Below the pieces are notes generated by a model, which was not told where the DNA came from, ran no database searches, and worked only from the letters and a program-made list of their open reading frames with translations. Positions 26,381-35,296 of a stretch of DNA of 64,000 bases are shown here, one piece after another. The first letter of the stretch is position 1, and each line of letters starts with the position of its first letter. This stretch comes from Bog-473 sp963770645 (GTDB lineage: Bacteria > Actinomycetota > Acidimicrobiia > Acidimicrobiales > RAAP-2): contig CAVYQL010000003.1 of the NCBI GenBank assembly GCA_963770645.1, positions 1,798,001 through 1,862,000 of the forward strand. The letters run 5' to 3'. The translations under genes were made by a program, and so were the position numbers.

Positions 26381-27220
26381 ATGACCGCGATGGCGAACCC
26401 CGAGACCCCGCCGGGCTCCCCCACCGACGCGCAGCTCGCCCAGCGCAACCTGATCGCCTTCAACCGCGCGCTCACGCGCTGGGGCAGCCGGGGTCGGCTC
26501 GAGGAGGACGGCGGGGCGGTGCTCTGCGCCGGCGGGACCTGGATCCCGGTGGTGGCCAACGCGGCCTTCCGCTCCGACGACACCCTCGGCGGCGCCGAAC
26601 TGCTCGCACGGGCGGACGCGTTCTTCGGGGGACTCGCCCGCGGCTTCGCGGTCAAGGTGCGCGACAGCGGCGAGGACGAGGACCTCCGCGCCGTCTGCGT
26701 GGACGCTGGGCTCGACGCCTTCGGCGAGGCCACGCCCGAGATGATCTGCGTCTCGCCGCTCCCCGACCTCGCGCCGGCGGCCGGGGTGACGGCACGCTGG
26801 GTCGACGACGAGGAGGGCGTGGCCGACTTCCTCGCGGTCAACGCCGAGGCCTACGGGACCTACGGCATGCCGGGCGAGGTGCTCGGCGATCTCTTCGACC
26901 AGACAGCAGAGCTGCTCTCCGACGACGCGGCGCACGTGGTGGTCGCGCGCCGCGGTGGCGAGGCGGTGGCGGCGGCCATGACCTTCGAGAGCGACGGTGT
27001 GGCGAGCCTGCAATGGGTCGGCACGGTGCCGGCGGCCAGAGGCGCCGGCCTGGGCGCGTACCTCACCACGCTCGCCACCAATCTGGGCTTCGCACGCGGG
27101 GCGTCGTCGTGCACGCTGCAGGCCTCACCGATGGGGGCACCGATCTACCGAGATCTCGGCTACGAGACGATCTGGCACTACGCCGAGTACGTGCGCTGGC
27201 CGCGCCCGCCGGGGCGCTGA
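26381..27220 (+). CDS. GNAT-family N-acetyltransferase
   Basis: The 279-residue protein has its acetyl-CoA-binding core at the C-terminus: SLQWVGTVPAARGAGLGAYL (V..P..RG.G.G) near residue 215, followed by ATNLGFARGASSCTLQASPM and YRDLGYETIWHYAEYVRW. The N-terminal half (RWGSRGRLEEDGGAVLCAGG) resembles a degenerate second GNAT fold. It sits 14 bases after the DUF385 gene and is probably in the same transcript. The substrate is unknown. Confidence 0.82.
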   Translation: MTAMANPETPPGSPTDAQLAQRNLIAFNRALTRWGSRGRLEEDGGAVLCAGGTWIPVVANAAFRSDDTLGGAELLARADAFFGGLARGFAVKVRDSGEDEDLRAVCVDAGLDAFGEATPEMICVSPLPDLAPAAGVTARWVDDEEGVADFLAVNAEAYGTYGMPGEVLGDLFDQTAELLSDDAAHVVVARRGGEAVAAAMTFESDGVASLQWVGTVPAARGAGLGAYLTTLATNLGFARGASSCTLQASPMGAPIYRDLGYETIWHYAEYVRWPRPPGR

Positions 27221-27250
27221 GCCGGCGTTGGCGCTCGCCTTCGCCTGTGC

Positions 27251-27758
27251 TCAGAAGCCGAGCTGCCCTCGCGCGTAGGCGGCCTGCCCGAGATGCTGGA
27301 GTCCGTCGTCGGCCACGCTGATGAGGCGCACGCCGAGGGTGACCGGCGGGTCCCAACGGCGGTCGACCACCCGGTCGAGTTCGTCGGAGTCGAGGGTCTC
27401 GAGGTAGCCAGCGCGTGCGCGCGTCGACCTCGCCCAGGTAGCCGAGGAGCACGTCCACGCTCTCTGGCCGAACGGTGGCGACGTCCTCGGGTCGGTGGCC
27501 GTAACCGGTGTTGGAGGGGTCGGGCTCGAGCCCGCAGCGTCGCGCCCAGTCGCCGCTGGTCCAGATCTGCGGGGTGTCGAGCAGCTCGGCCACGTGGTGG
27601 TCCTGCACGCGTGCCGTGTGCCAGACGAGCCAGCCGATGGTGTTGGAACCGGGTGTTGGCGGCTGACCGAGCTGGTCCGGGCTGAGTCCGTTCAGCGCAT
27701 CGCCGGCGAGGAGCGGGATCCGACCGTAGAGGTCGAGCAGCAGCTGGGAGACGTCCAT
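27251..27758 (-). pseudogene. DinB/DUF664-like protein, interrupted by +1 frameshift
   Basis: Two frames give one DinB-superfamily protein of about 168 residues. The first runs from MDVSQLLLDLYGRIPLLAGD through GWLVWHTARVQDHHVAELL, which carries the metal-type histidines, to LGYLGEVDARTR. The second continues YLETLDSDELDRVVDRRWDP and ends HLGQAAYARGQLGF. The break is at 27402-27409, where the message reads CGC-UGG-CUA-CCU and one extra base must be skipped. Intact relatives bind a divalent metal and may use mycothiol in detoxification. No other damage is seen. Confidence 0.75.
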
Positions 27759-27794
27759 AGTGACTAGAGCGTACGGACTCCGACGCCGGGCCGC

Positions 27795-28584
27795 TCAGGT
27801 TCCGCCGGCGATCTCCACGTCGGGCGACTGGATGTCGTAGCGGGCCCGCGCGGTGTAGCCCACCAGCACCACGACGACGCAGGTCAGCACGACGGCCGTC
27901 TGCCAGTCGCCGAAGCCGAGTCCGCTGATGTCGTGGTCTTTGGAGATGTAGTCGGCGAACGAGGCCCCGACCGGCCGGGTGATCACATAGGCGAACCAGA
28001 AGGAGAAGATGCTGTTCCAGCCCAGGAACTTCCAGCCGATCAGGGGGATCAAGATGACGCCGCAGAAGAGGAGCGCCGAGGGGAGGTAGCCCGAGCCCGA
28101 GGGTGGTGGCAGTGAAGTCGCCGACGGCGGTGCCGAGGCAGAAGGTGGCGAAGACCACGGCCCAGTAGAACTTCTCGCGCCGGCTGGTCGTGATGGAGTG
28201 GATGTCGAGCGTGTGCTCGCTGCGGTTCCACAAGAAGAAGACGACGGCCAGGACGACGAGCCAGAAGATCGTCGTGACGGCGTAGGGCATCCCGAGGACC
28301 AAGTGCATCGTGTCGGCCACGCCGGTCCCGGCGGTGGCGATGGCCAGGGCGAGGAGCCAGTACCGGACGGCGACATAGCGGCGGGACGCGAACTGGAGCA
28401 CGAGTGCCACCGCGAAGAAGGCGACCTCGACGACCGCTCCGAGGCCCCTGTTGTTCACAAACGAGTCCGAGATCGCCTCACCCGCCGCCGTCGTGGCGAT
28501 CTTGATCGCCCAGAACAGCACGGTGACCTCTGGCACCTTGGCCGCCAGTGGTTGCTGGCTGAACACTCGGAGCAACGTGCGCAC
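27795..28584 (-). pseudogene. COG4705-like multi-helix membrane protein, interrupted by +1 frameshift
   Basis: The joined product has about 262 residues and roughly eight membrane helices. The family is recognised by KIATTAAGEAISDSFVN near the N-terminus, FYWAVVFATFCLGTAVGD in the middle and, in the second frame, YLPSALLFCGVILIPLIGW and WFAYVITRPVGASFADYI. Function is unknown. The break is at 28084-28090, where GDFTATTLGLG should join YLPSALL but one extra base intervenes (GGG-CUA-CCU). The GTG at 28584 with a GAGGAGA ribosome-binding site is the likely start; an ATG at 28689 is possible. Confidence 0.7.
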
Positions 28585-28710
28585 GCTGGTGTGGTCTCCT
28601 CGTCTGCGAACAAGGCTGGCGCCCCGATGGTAATCACCGGCTCCATCGGTGCCAGGTACGCCATCCGGGCGGCTTCTCCCTGATGGCATGGCCTTTTGAT
28701 CGTTCGGGTC

Positions 28711-29715
28711 CTACTTCAGGATGAGTGGGGGGGCGGACGAATTCATCCTTGAGGCGAAGGGGCCTACTGCTCTCAGCGCGTACCCCAACGCACGGACGCG
28801 GGTGAGCCGGTCGTGGCCGAACACCTTCTCGAGATCGACCTCGGCCCGCGGCCGGGTAGTCCCTGATTGCGGGATGGCCACCAGCTCACGGAGAACACTC
28901 TCAGGAGGATCCAGGTCCAAGAACCTCACGAACCTGGTGACCTCCGCTCTCGGGTTGGCGCAGATGTCGTCGTAGCTCACGAGGAAGAACGTGCCTTGCG
29001 GGAGCGCCTTCCCTGCCTCGATCGCAGCCTCGTTCGCACGGATCCAAAAGTCGAGCGACGCAGCCGGATCCGGAGTCAGGGAACCGTTGCGGACACCGAA
29101 GCGGGAGCCCCACCGGCGCACCTGTAGCTGATTGCGGCTCTGGGCCATATCGAGCCCGTTTCGGATCACGTGCACGTAACGGAGTCGATCGCCAAAGTGG
29201 GCATGCAGATGCCGTATAAAGAAGTGGCTGTTCGGCTCCTTCCATCCCCACATGGGCGAACCGAACGCATAGTCCTCGGCTGATCGGTGCAGGCTGGTGA
29301 CGCGGGCGTGCAGCCATGCCGGCGGCCGGTCGTCGATCAGACGGTCGTAACGCCACCAGTGTCGGTTACGTCGAAGCGCCTCATCGACAATCCTTCGGTC
29401 CCGTGCGGTGAACTCCAAGCGGCCGGTCATCGCCATTTCCAAGGTGGCTAAGGCTCGGAACACGGGGCTCTTGGGCGCAGGTGCCTCCATGTCCCAGCGA
29501 GGCAGCTTGCAGAGAGACGTGAACCAGCGGTTGTCACCAGCCACATTGAGGTCGGAACCCGTGTAAATGTTCAACTGGCGCATGATCTCTTCGACGACCC
29601 GGGTCCCGCTACCTCCGACTCCACCGACGACGATCGGCCCCCTGGGCTCCTCCCCTCCCGTTGCGGACGGACGCACGCGGCGGCGCTGCATCATGCGTCG
29701 CGTGACGTTGCACAC
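28711..29715 (-). CDS. Sulfotransferase-family protein
   Basis: The 334-residue P-loop protein resembles PAPS-dependent sulfotransferases. The 5'-phosphosulfate loop reads VVGGVGGSGTRVVEEIMRQL near residue 30. A 3'-phosphate-binding-like region, YVHVIRNGLDMAQSRNQ, lies near residue 195, and the middle contains WGWKEPNSHFFIRHLHAHFG. There is no signal peptide, so it acts in the cytosol. It would move sulfate from PAPS to a sugar or lipid hydroxyl. It heads the run of minus-strand glycan genes and is one of three such enzymes in the region. Confidence 0.75.
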   Translation of the reverse strand: MCNVTRRMMQRRRVRPSATGGEEPRGPIVVGGVGGSGTRVVEEIMRQLNIYTGSDLNVAGDNRWFTSLCKLPRWDMEAPAPKSPVFRALATLEMAMTGRLEFTARDRRIVDEALRRNRHWWRYDRLIDDRPPAWLHARVTSLHRSAEDYAFGSPMWGWKEPNSHFFIRHLHAHFGDRLRYVHVIRNGLDMAQSRNQLQVRRWGSRFGVRNGSLTPDPAASLDFWIRANEAAIEAGKALPQGTFFLVSYDDICANPRAEVTRFVRFLDLDPPESVLRELVAIPQSGTTRPRAEVDLEKVFGHDRLTRVRALGYALRAVGPFASRMNSSAPPLILK

Positions 29716-29754
29716 AATGCCCTGCCGCGGGAATTCCTCCGTCTGGGTCGCAGG

Positions 29755-30783
29755 TCAACCATTGGCTCGAGCAAGCCGGGCCGCATGGAGGTCGCTCAGC
29801 GAGTACCAGCGCCGAACGCTGTCCATGGCAGGCCAGGGGCGAGGCGGATCCAATGCGGCGAGCGTCCGGTTGATCTCGACCTCCACGTCGTCCCAACGTT
29901 GTGCGTACACGGCATCGAGAGACCGGAGTCGACGACTGAAGCCGTCCATTCGATTTGTGCCGTAGAGGGCGGTGCGGCGAGAACCAGGCCCACAGGTGAG
30001 CTGCAGCTTGGCCCGGGTGAGGTCTTCGTCACGATATTGGAAGTGATGGGTGATGATGCCCCCTTCGGGCTCCACGAGATCCTGTGGGCAGATCCCCCCG
30101 TGCGACCCGGGCCGGCTGACTATGAAGTTGCCGCCGCGATCGAACCGCTGCAGAGGGTGCTTCCAGTGAGATCGTTGTCCGCACATCGGAGTCCACGCTG
30201 GGAGGAATTCGAAGTACAGCGGCTGGAAATCGATCGGGTGGAATCCAGCGAGGTATTCGGGCTTCTCGTTCGGAAGATGATTGAAGCAGGCCGACCCCAC
30301 CACCCGGAAACGACGGTCCAATGTCGCGAGGTACTCGATGAGCGATGTGCCGTCGGGCCCCTCGGGGAACTCGTCGCTGTCGAGATAGAGCCACCAGACG
30401 TGATCGGCACCTGAGCGAAGGGACTCCCGGGCCACCACCGCGTTCATGAGCACCTGGGCGAGCGGCCCGTCGAAGGCAGGCGTGTCGAACACCTCGGCAA
30501 TGGTGGCACCAGCTTCCTCGGCCCGTTCCACTGTCGCATCGGTACTGCCGTTGTCGACCACGAAGACGGATTCCACCCCCTGCGTGAAGGCATTTCGGAC
30601 GATGGCCGCAACGATGTCCTCGTCCATCCAGGTCTTGACGACGGCGAACAGCCGAAAATCGGCGAGGACGTCGGGCTGGGAGGGGTTGGCTTCGGCGCGC
30701 CTGGGACCCGTGTTGTCCATTGGCTGTGATAGTTCACCCGGAGACCCAGCCCGGCCCAGCCGCGACAACCTCGACAACCTCAT
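29755..30783 (-). CDS. Family-2 glycosyltransferase (paralogue B)
   Basis: This 342-residue GT-A enzyme has LFAVVKTWMDEDIVAAIVRN, the donor motif VVDNGSTDATVERAEEAGA and the metal-binding WWLYLDSDEFPEG (DxD). The acceptor half includes CFNHLPNEKPEYLAGFHPID. It is closely related to the next gene downstream of 30797, and a 63-base stretch is identical in both. Start ATG 30783 gives a length matching its paralogue and has a GTGGGGGA ribosome-binding site; 30720 is an alternative. It would add a sugar from a nucleotide donor at the inner membrane face. The sugar is unknown. Confidence 0.85.
   Translation of the reverse strand: MRLSRLSRLGRAGSPGELSQPMDNTGPRRAEANPSQPDVLADFRLFAVVKTWMDEDIVAAIVRNAFTQGVESVFVVDNGSTDATVERAEEAGATIAEVFDTPAFDGPLAQVLMNAVVARESLRSGADHVWWLYLDSDEFPEGPDGTSLIEYLATLDRRFRVVGSACFNHLPNEKPEYLAGFHPIDFQPLYFEFLPAWTPMCGQRSHWKHPLQRFDRGGNFIVSRPGSHGGICPQDLVEPEGGIITHHFQYRDEDLTRAKLQLTCGPGSRRTALYGTNRMDGFSRRLRSLDAVYAQRWDDVEVEINRTLAALDPPRPWPAMDSVRRWYSLSDLHAARLARANG
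30389..30451. repeat. 63-bp identical tract, copy 1 (within paralogue B)
   Basis: This stretch inside the glycosyltransferase at 29755-30783 is identical to 31482-31544 in the neighbouring paralogue, while flanking bases differ at many positions. It encodes the region just after the DxD motif (MNAVVARESLRSGADHVWWL). The pattern suggests a recent duplication or gene conversion. Confidence 0.85.
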
Positions 30784-30796
30784 CGGTCCCCCACTC

Positions 30797-31867
30797 TCAA
30801 CGCCCTCGGACCGGGAAGGTCGGCGCTCCCGGTCCGCGGCTCGGCGATCCGTCGTGCTCAGAGACCCATCGCGAACGGGCCGCTTCCAGCTCGGTGAGTT
30901 CGTACCAGCGCCGAACACGTCCCATGTGCGGCCAGGGTGTGGGCACGTGGCTGTTGGAGAGCTCGTTCGGAATCGTGTCGACGTCGGCCCATCGCTGACC
31001 GTAGACGGCGTCCAAGGAACGGCGCCGACGGATGAACCCGTCGAAGCCGTTGGATCCGTGCAGCGACGTGCGTGTGGAGGTCGGGCCGCACGTGAGCTCG
31101 AGCTTGGCGCGTGTGAGATCCTCGTCGCGATACTGAAAATGGTGCGTCACGATGCCACCACTCGGCTCGATGAGAACCTCCGAACAGAAGCCCGAATGCG
31201 CCCCGTCGTTGCTCAACAAGAATTGCCCGTATCGGTCGAAACGTTGAAGAGGATGCTTCCAATGCCCGCGTGGGCACGGTGGCCACCGCGCCGGCGCGAA
31301 TTCGTAACACAACGGCTGGAAGTCGATGGGGTGGAAGCCGGAGAGGTACTCGGGCTTCTCTGTCGGGAAGTGGTTGACGTAGTGAGCGCCCACCAGCCGG
31401 TACCGTCGGTCGAGGCTGCTCAGGTGCTCACGGACCGACATGCCTTCAGGACCCTCGGGAAACTCGTCGGTGTCGAGGTAAAGCCACCAGACGTGATCGG
31501 CACCTGAGCGAAGGGACTCCCGGGCCACCACCGCGTTCATGAGCGGTTGCACCAGCCGCCCGTCGAACGATTCGGTACGGTAGATCTCGCCCACCTGGGC
31601 TCCGGCGTCCAGCGCGCGCGAGACGGTGGCGTCGGTGCTGCCGTTGTCGACGATGAACACCGCCGATACGCCCTGTACCATCGCGTTTCGAACCGTCGCC
31701 TCGATGACGTCCTCATCCATCCAGGTTTTGATGACGGCGAACATCTCGAACTCTGGCAGCGTCTCGGGCTGGTCCGGGTTTGGCTCGTGCTCGATGTGGC
31801 CGAACCCGGGTGCGTGAGTCTTGGGGCGAACTCGGCGGAGCGCTCTCCTCAACAGGTTGCTTGGCAT
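30797..31867 (-). CDS. Family-2 glycosyltransferase (paralogue A)
   Basis: The 356-residue enzyme parallels its downstream neighbour: MFAVIKTWMDEDVIEATVRN, VDNGSTDATVSRALDAG, WWLYLDTDEFPEGPEG and HYVNHFPTEKPEYLSGFHPI. The DxD (DTDEF) would hold the metal and nucleotide sugar. Like paralogue B it lacks membrane helices. The 13-base gap to paralogue B implies co-transcription. The 217 bases upstream of it (31868-32084) hold no supported gene. Having two such enzymes side by side suggests two similar sugars or linkages in one repeat unit. Confidence 0.85.
   Translation of the reverse strand: MPSNLLRRALRRVRPKTHAPGFGHIEHEPNPDQPETLPEFEMFAVIKTWMDEDVIEATVRNAMVQGVSAVFIVDNGSTDATVSRALDAGAQVGEIYRTESFDGRLVQPLMNAVVARESLRSGADHVWWLYLDTDEFPEGPEGMSVREHLSSLDRRYRLVGAHYVNHFPTEKPEYLSGFHPIDFQPLCYEFAPARWPPCPRGHWKHPLQRFDRYGQFLLSNDGAHSGFCSEVLIEPSGGIVTHHFQYRDEDLTRAKLELTCGPTSTRTSLHGSNGFDGFIRRRRSLDAVYGQRWADVDTIPNELSNSHVPTPWPHMGRVRRWYELTELEAARSRWVSEHDGSPSRGPGAPTFPVRGR
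31482..31544. repeat. 63-bp identical tract, copy 2 (within paralogue A)
   Basis: Partner of 30389-30451. Identity ends abruptly at both sides: at the 5' side GTAA precedes it here against ATAG... in the other copy, and after GAGC the sequences diverge at once. Confidence 0.85.
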
Positions 31868-32084
31868 CGGGACCCTACGTCGGGACGGCCGCAGCCGAAG
31901 GGGCGCTGCTTATCGACCCCGGAAAACCGGCGTCCACGGCGTCTGGCCTTGATCCCACGATTTCAAAGAGTAGTGGGAAATTTCGTGCAACCTTTCGGCC
32001 GTCGACGATGCCGGTGCCAGTCGCACATGTCCCGAACACACGATCGAACGTTGCGTGAACACGGGGCAAAATGCCGGCGTCGTC

Positions 32085-32891
32085 CTACTGTTCTCGGCCC
32101 GCCGTGCCCGAACCAAGCGATTCGGATCGGACCGGTTGCTTGCGTCGCTGGAGATAATCGGCTGGATCCGATCTTGTTGCGTCGAAGAGCGCTATGTCGG
32201 TGTTGATGAGTCGCACCACCAAGAGACCGTGGCGTTGCGCGGCGTCGTCGACAGCCTTGATCACTGCGGGCCACCTGGGTGTGTAGTCGTCCCAGACGAC
32301 GATGCCGCCCGGAGACACCATCTTGAGAGCGTTCTCGGTGTCGGCCGTCACACAATCCGCCTCGTGGCCGCCGTCGACGACAACCATGTCCATCTCCTTG
32401 TAGTACGGACTGAAGTCGAACTCTCGGCTGTCGCCGTAGAGCTGGGTGATCTGCTGGGCCGCAGGGGTGTCCCTGAACCGAGACCCGGTTCCGTCGACCT
32501 CAGCCAGCGCGATCTCATTCAGTCCGTCGACGTGGCCGAGTGGGAGGTCAAGTGTATAGATCTGTGCCTGGGGAACCATTCTGGCCAGCAGCATGGTCGT
32601 GGACCCGTCGAAGGTGCCGATCTCGAAGATGCGCTCAGGCCTGCGAACGCCCGCGAGGGCGGCGAGTGAGAACTGCTCGAGCGGATCCATGTTCCACACC
32701 ATGTAACGCACGTCGCCCATCGGGACCACCTGCTGCTTCGCTTCGCGATAGCTCGGAATGAAAGGCACCGGGAGTGCCCTGGGCTCTGCGTCGGCCCTCA
32801 GGCCAGCGGTAAGCACCTCCCGAAGGAAAGCCTTGCTCCGTGCGTGACGGGCGAACGATCGGACCGCCCTGCCCCAGTAGTGCGCATTCAT
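32085..32891 (-). CDS. Class I SAM-dependent methyltransferase (Methyltransf_24 type)
   Basis: The 268-residue enzyme has the SAM-binding motif RIFEIGTFDGSTTMLLARM near residue 95, an acidic strand end IYTLDLPLG, and MDMVVVDGGHEADCVTADTE followed by SPGGIVVWDDY. These are typical of O-methyltransferases in sugar or antibiotic pathways. I chose ATG 32891 (MNAHYWGRAVRSFARHARSK) because the longer in-frame start at 32996 adds only low-complexity Arg/Trp text. It probably methylates a sugar of the glycan made by the neighbouring genes. Confidence 0.8.
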   Translation of the reverse strand: MNAHYWGRAVRSFARHARSKAFLREVLTAGLRADAEPRALPVPFIPSYREAKQQVVPMGDVRYMVWNMDPLEQFSLAALAGVRRPERIFEIGTFDGSTTMLLARMVPQAQIYTLDLPLGHVDGLNEIALAEVDGTGSRFRDTPAAQQITQLYGDSREFDFSPYYKEMDMVVVDGGHEADCVTADTENALKMVSPGGIVVWDDYTPRWPAVIKAVDDAAQRHGLLVVRLINTDIALFDATRSDPADYLQRRKQPVRSESLGSGTAGREQ

Positions 32892-33062
32892 CGCTTCACC
32901 ATCTGGGGGTCGGGCGCCGGCCGAATCCCACGCTCCACGCCGCGCCCAACGGACCCACCGACACGTGATGATGGTAACCGCGCCGTCGCCGGACATGCCA
33001 GGGGCGGTATTCCGTCCGCCTTCTCAGGTGCGCGCCGGAGTCACTCACAATTCACTCGGCCG

Positions 33063-34112
33063 TCACCCCTCGACGGGCTCACCTGCGAGCGCCGCCGACC
33101 GATACGCAGCGTCGACCAGGCGATGCGCGACGACGGCGACGCCGAGGTCGGGGTCGGGTGCTGTCCCTGCACCTACCGCGTCGAGGAAGGCCCGGTCCGC
33201 CTCGACGTAGGCCCGCACCGCCAAGCCGACCTCGTCGTGGGGCAGAGGCAGCGCGTCGACCCATGGTGGGGGTGGGCAGGACAGGACTTCGGTACCCCCG
33301 CTCGTCTGCACGTGGAGTGGACCGGTGAACTCGTTCTCGAGCCAGGCCACACCATCGCGGCAGAAGACCTCGACTCGGCGCGTCGAACCTCGACTGAGGA
33401 CGTCATGCCAAATGCTGGTCAACTGCGCGTGGACGCCCGACGCGAAGGACAACGACACCGAGGCCACGTCCTCCACGCCCTCGTAACCGGCGTGGTTCTC
33501 CGTACGCCCGCTCACCACATGCACCTCGCCGAAGCAGAAGCGCAGGATGTCGACGTCGTGGATGGAGTGTTCGATCAGGCAACCACCCCCGGTCTGTGTC
33601 ACGTCGGCGCGCCAGCGTGACGCGTAGGTGCCTCGAATGGGGAAATACTGGTCGTCTCGGAACACGGCCGCCATTGGTGCGCCGAGGCTGCCGCCCTGCA
33701 CCAACTCGCGCAGCGCACGAAATACGGGCGCACTCCGCAGAACGAGGCCGCTCTGGGCCGGCACGCCCGCCTCGCGGACCGCCTCGGTCAGGGCGATCGC
33801 AGAAGGAAGATCCCGGTCGAGAGGCTTCTCGCAGAAGACCGGCCGGCCGGCTACGAGAGCGGCTTCGACCGCAGAGCGGTGCGCCGCAGTTGGGGTGCAG
33901 ACCCAGAGAACGTCACAACGACGGGCCACCTCAGCGGCGTCGGCCACGGCCTCGGCACCCAGCGCGTCAGCGAAGCCCGCGGCGCGTCCGCTCTGGACAT
34001 CGTGGACGGCGGTGATCGATGCATCGAGCACGCCGCCGTCGATCATCGCCTTCAGACCCAGTCCGTGTGCCCAGGCGATGAGACCGGTCCCGACGAAACC
34101 TACCCGCAGCAT
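33063..34112 (-). CDS. Gfo/Idh/MocA-family oxidoreductase
   Basis: The 349-residue enzyme starts with a Rossmann fold (MLRVGFVGTGLIAWAHGLGL). It carries the family's EKP signature (PVFCEKPLDRDLPSAIAL) near residue 95 and the C-terminal sheet domain with GCLIEHSIHDVDILRFCFG, which contains the catalytic-type HxxD. Such enzymes use NAD(P) on sugars or inositols, for example in making 3-keto or amino sugars. Within this cluster it likely prepares a nucleotide sugar. No aminotransferase partner is in the window. Confidence 0.88.
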   Translation of the reverse strand: MLRVGFVGTGLIAWAHGLGLKAMIDGGVLDASITAVHDVQSGRAAGFADALGAEAVADAAEVARRCDVLWVCTPTAAHRSAVEAALVAGRPVFCEKPLDRDLPSAIALTEAVREAGVPAQSGLVLRSAPVFRALRELVQGGSLGAPMAAVFRDDQYFPIRGTYASRWRADVTQTGGGCLIEHSIHDVDILRFCFGEVHVVSGRTENHAGYEGVEDVASVSLSFASGVHAQLTSIWHDVLSRGSTRRVEVFCRDGVAWLENEFTGPLHVQTSGGTEVLSCPPPPWVDALPLPHDEVGLAVRAYVEADRAFLDAVGAGTAPDPDLGVAVVAHRLVDAAYRSAALAGEPVEG

Positions 34113-34200
34113 GGTGGGACATTACGCCGTGAACACGACCGCTGAGTTCGGGCGGTGCCAGCGGCGAGAAGCGCCTGAACCACCTCAGAGCGATGGTGGC

Positions 34201-35247
34201 CTACTCGGATTCGGTCGGAGCAGAGGCGACGATGCCATTCACAGCTGAACCGTCGGTGGCGGGTCCTTCTTCAACCGGGCTCAGCTCGGGGCCCGTGCCC
34301 GTGATCCGCCAAAGCGCGTTCGTCGCTCGAAAGAGCCGCGAACGCTTGAGCCACTTGAGCTCATGTTGCGCTGTCTGCATGGCCGCGGTCACAGCCTGGC
34401 CGGCCCACGCAAGGCCGATAACGTCAGACACCCACAGGGGCTCAGGCGGCAATTCGGGTGTCGACCAACTTTCGTGCACACCGAGGCAACTGCGGAGGAG
34501 CTCGACCATAGGTCGCTGCTCGGACTCGAGCGTGGTGTCCGAATTGGATTTGCGATTGTGTCGTAATTCGCCCTGCAGGACGTGCGCGGCCCGAACCGAA
34601 CGATCCGCCCCCGGAGCGATGCCGTTGGCATTGAGGAATCTCACGAGGTCATCCACCCAGAGTCGGGGCTCAGCGAGAACTCTCGCGTACTCGATCACCA
34701 AGACCGGCAGCCCGACCAGTGAAGCCAAGGATTGCCGGACATAGCGGTGCCAGAGAGCGAGACTCAGGGTCAAGGGGAACTCGTTTCGCTTCTGCAGCGA
34801 AAGAGCCACTTCAAGTGGGTCACGAAATACCAGGACCGCCACTGGTTCGCGGGGCAGGACCCTACGCCACAGAGGGAGCGTCAGACACAAGCGGGGATCC
34901 TTCATCACACGAGGTGGCTCGGCCGCAATTGATCCCACCAATTCGGCTGCCCGCGATCTGAGAGACCGCATCTCGTCGTCATCTGACGCCTCCCAACCGT
35001 TCGGGAAGCGCGGCGGTGCCGACCATGTGCCTCCGAGGTGCCGCAACACGCTTTCGTCGAATTTGGTGAGCTTGTCGCTCTCCCAGTACCCGCGCTCGTT
35101 GTAGAGATCTCCATTGATGAGGTCGCCCGGGACGGGGGCAGACAGGCCCAGCTCGGCCAAGCAGTTGGCCGTTGCCGAGGTGCCGCTGCGATGCATCCCG
35201 ATCACGACCGCATCGCGGCTTCCGGCCGCGTCCGACCCCGAGCTCAC
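34201..35247 (-). CDS. Sulfotransferase-family protein
   Basis: The 348-residue protein has a PAPS-type P-loop close to the start (AVVIGMHRSGTSATANCLAE) and VLVFRDPLEVALSLQKRNE near residue 140 as the 3'-phosphate site. PRVMKDPRLCLTLPLWRRVL lies between them. The C-terminal 60 residues are a Pro/Glu-rich tail. It resembles large actinobacterial sulfotransferases found beside glycosyltransferases. It lies 49 bases after mdh on the same strand, and 88 bases separate it from the oxidoreductase gene. Confidence 0.75.
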   Translation of the reverse strand: MSSGSDAAGSRDAVVIGMHRSGTSATANCLAELGLSAPVPGDLINGDLYNERGYWESDKLTKFDESVLRHLGGTWSAPPRFPNGWEASDDDEMRSLRSRAAELVGSIAAEPPRVMKDPRLCLTLPLWRRVLPREPVAVLVFRDPLEVALSLQKRNEFPLTLSLALWHRYVRQSLASLVGLPVLVIEYARVLAEPRLWVDDLVRFLNANGIAPGADRSVRAAHVLQGELRHNRKSNSDTTLESEQRPMVELLRSCLGVHESWSTPELPPEPLWVSDVIGLAWAGQAVTAAMQTAQHELKWLKRSRLFRATNALWRITGTGPELSPVEEGPATDGSAVNGIVASAPTESE

Positions 35248-35296
35248 GGGTCTACAGAGTAGTAGCGCTGAGGGGATCGCTCCGCCGGTATTCCCC

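Noticed and set aside
7224..28090. CUA codon reassigned or untranslatable as the cause of the frameshifts
   Set aside because: CUA is read in frame as Leu in other intact genes here, including the HEAT-repeat, formyltransferase and deacetylase genes.
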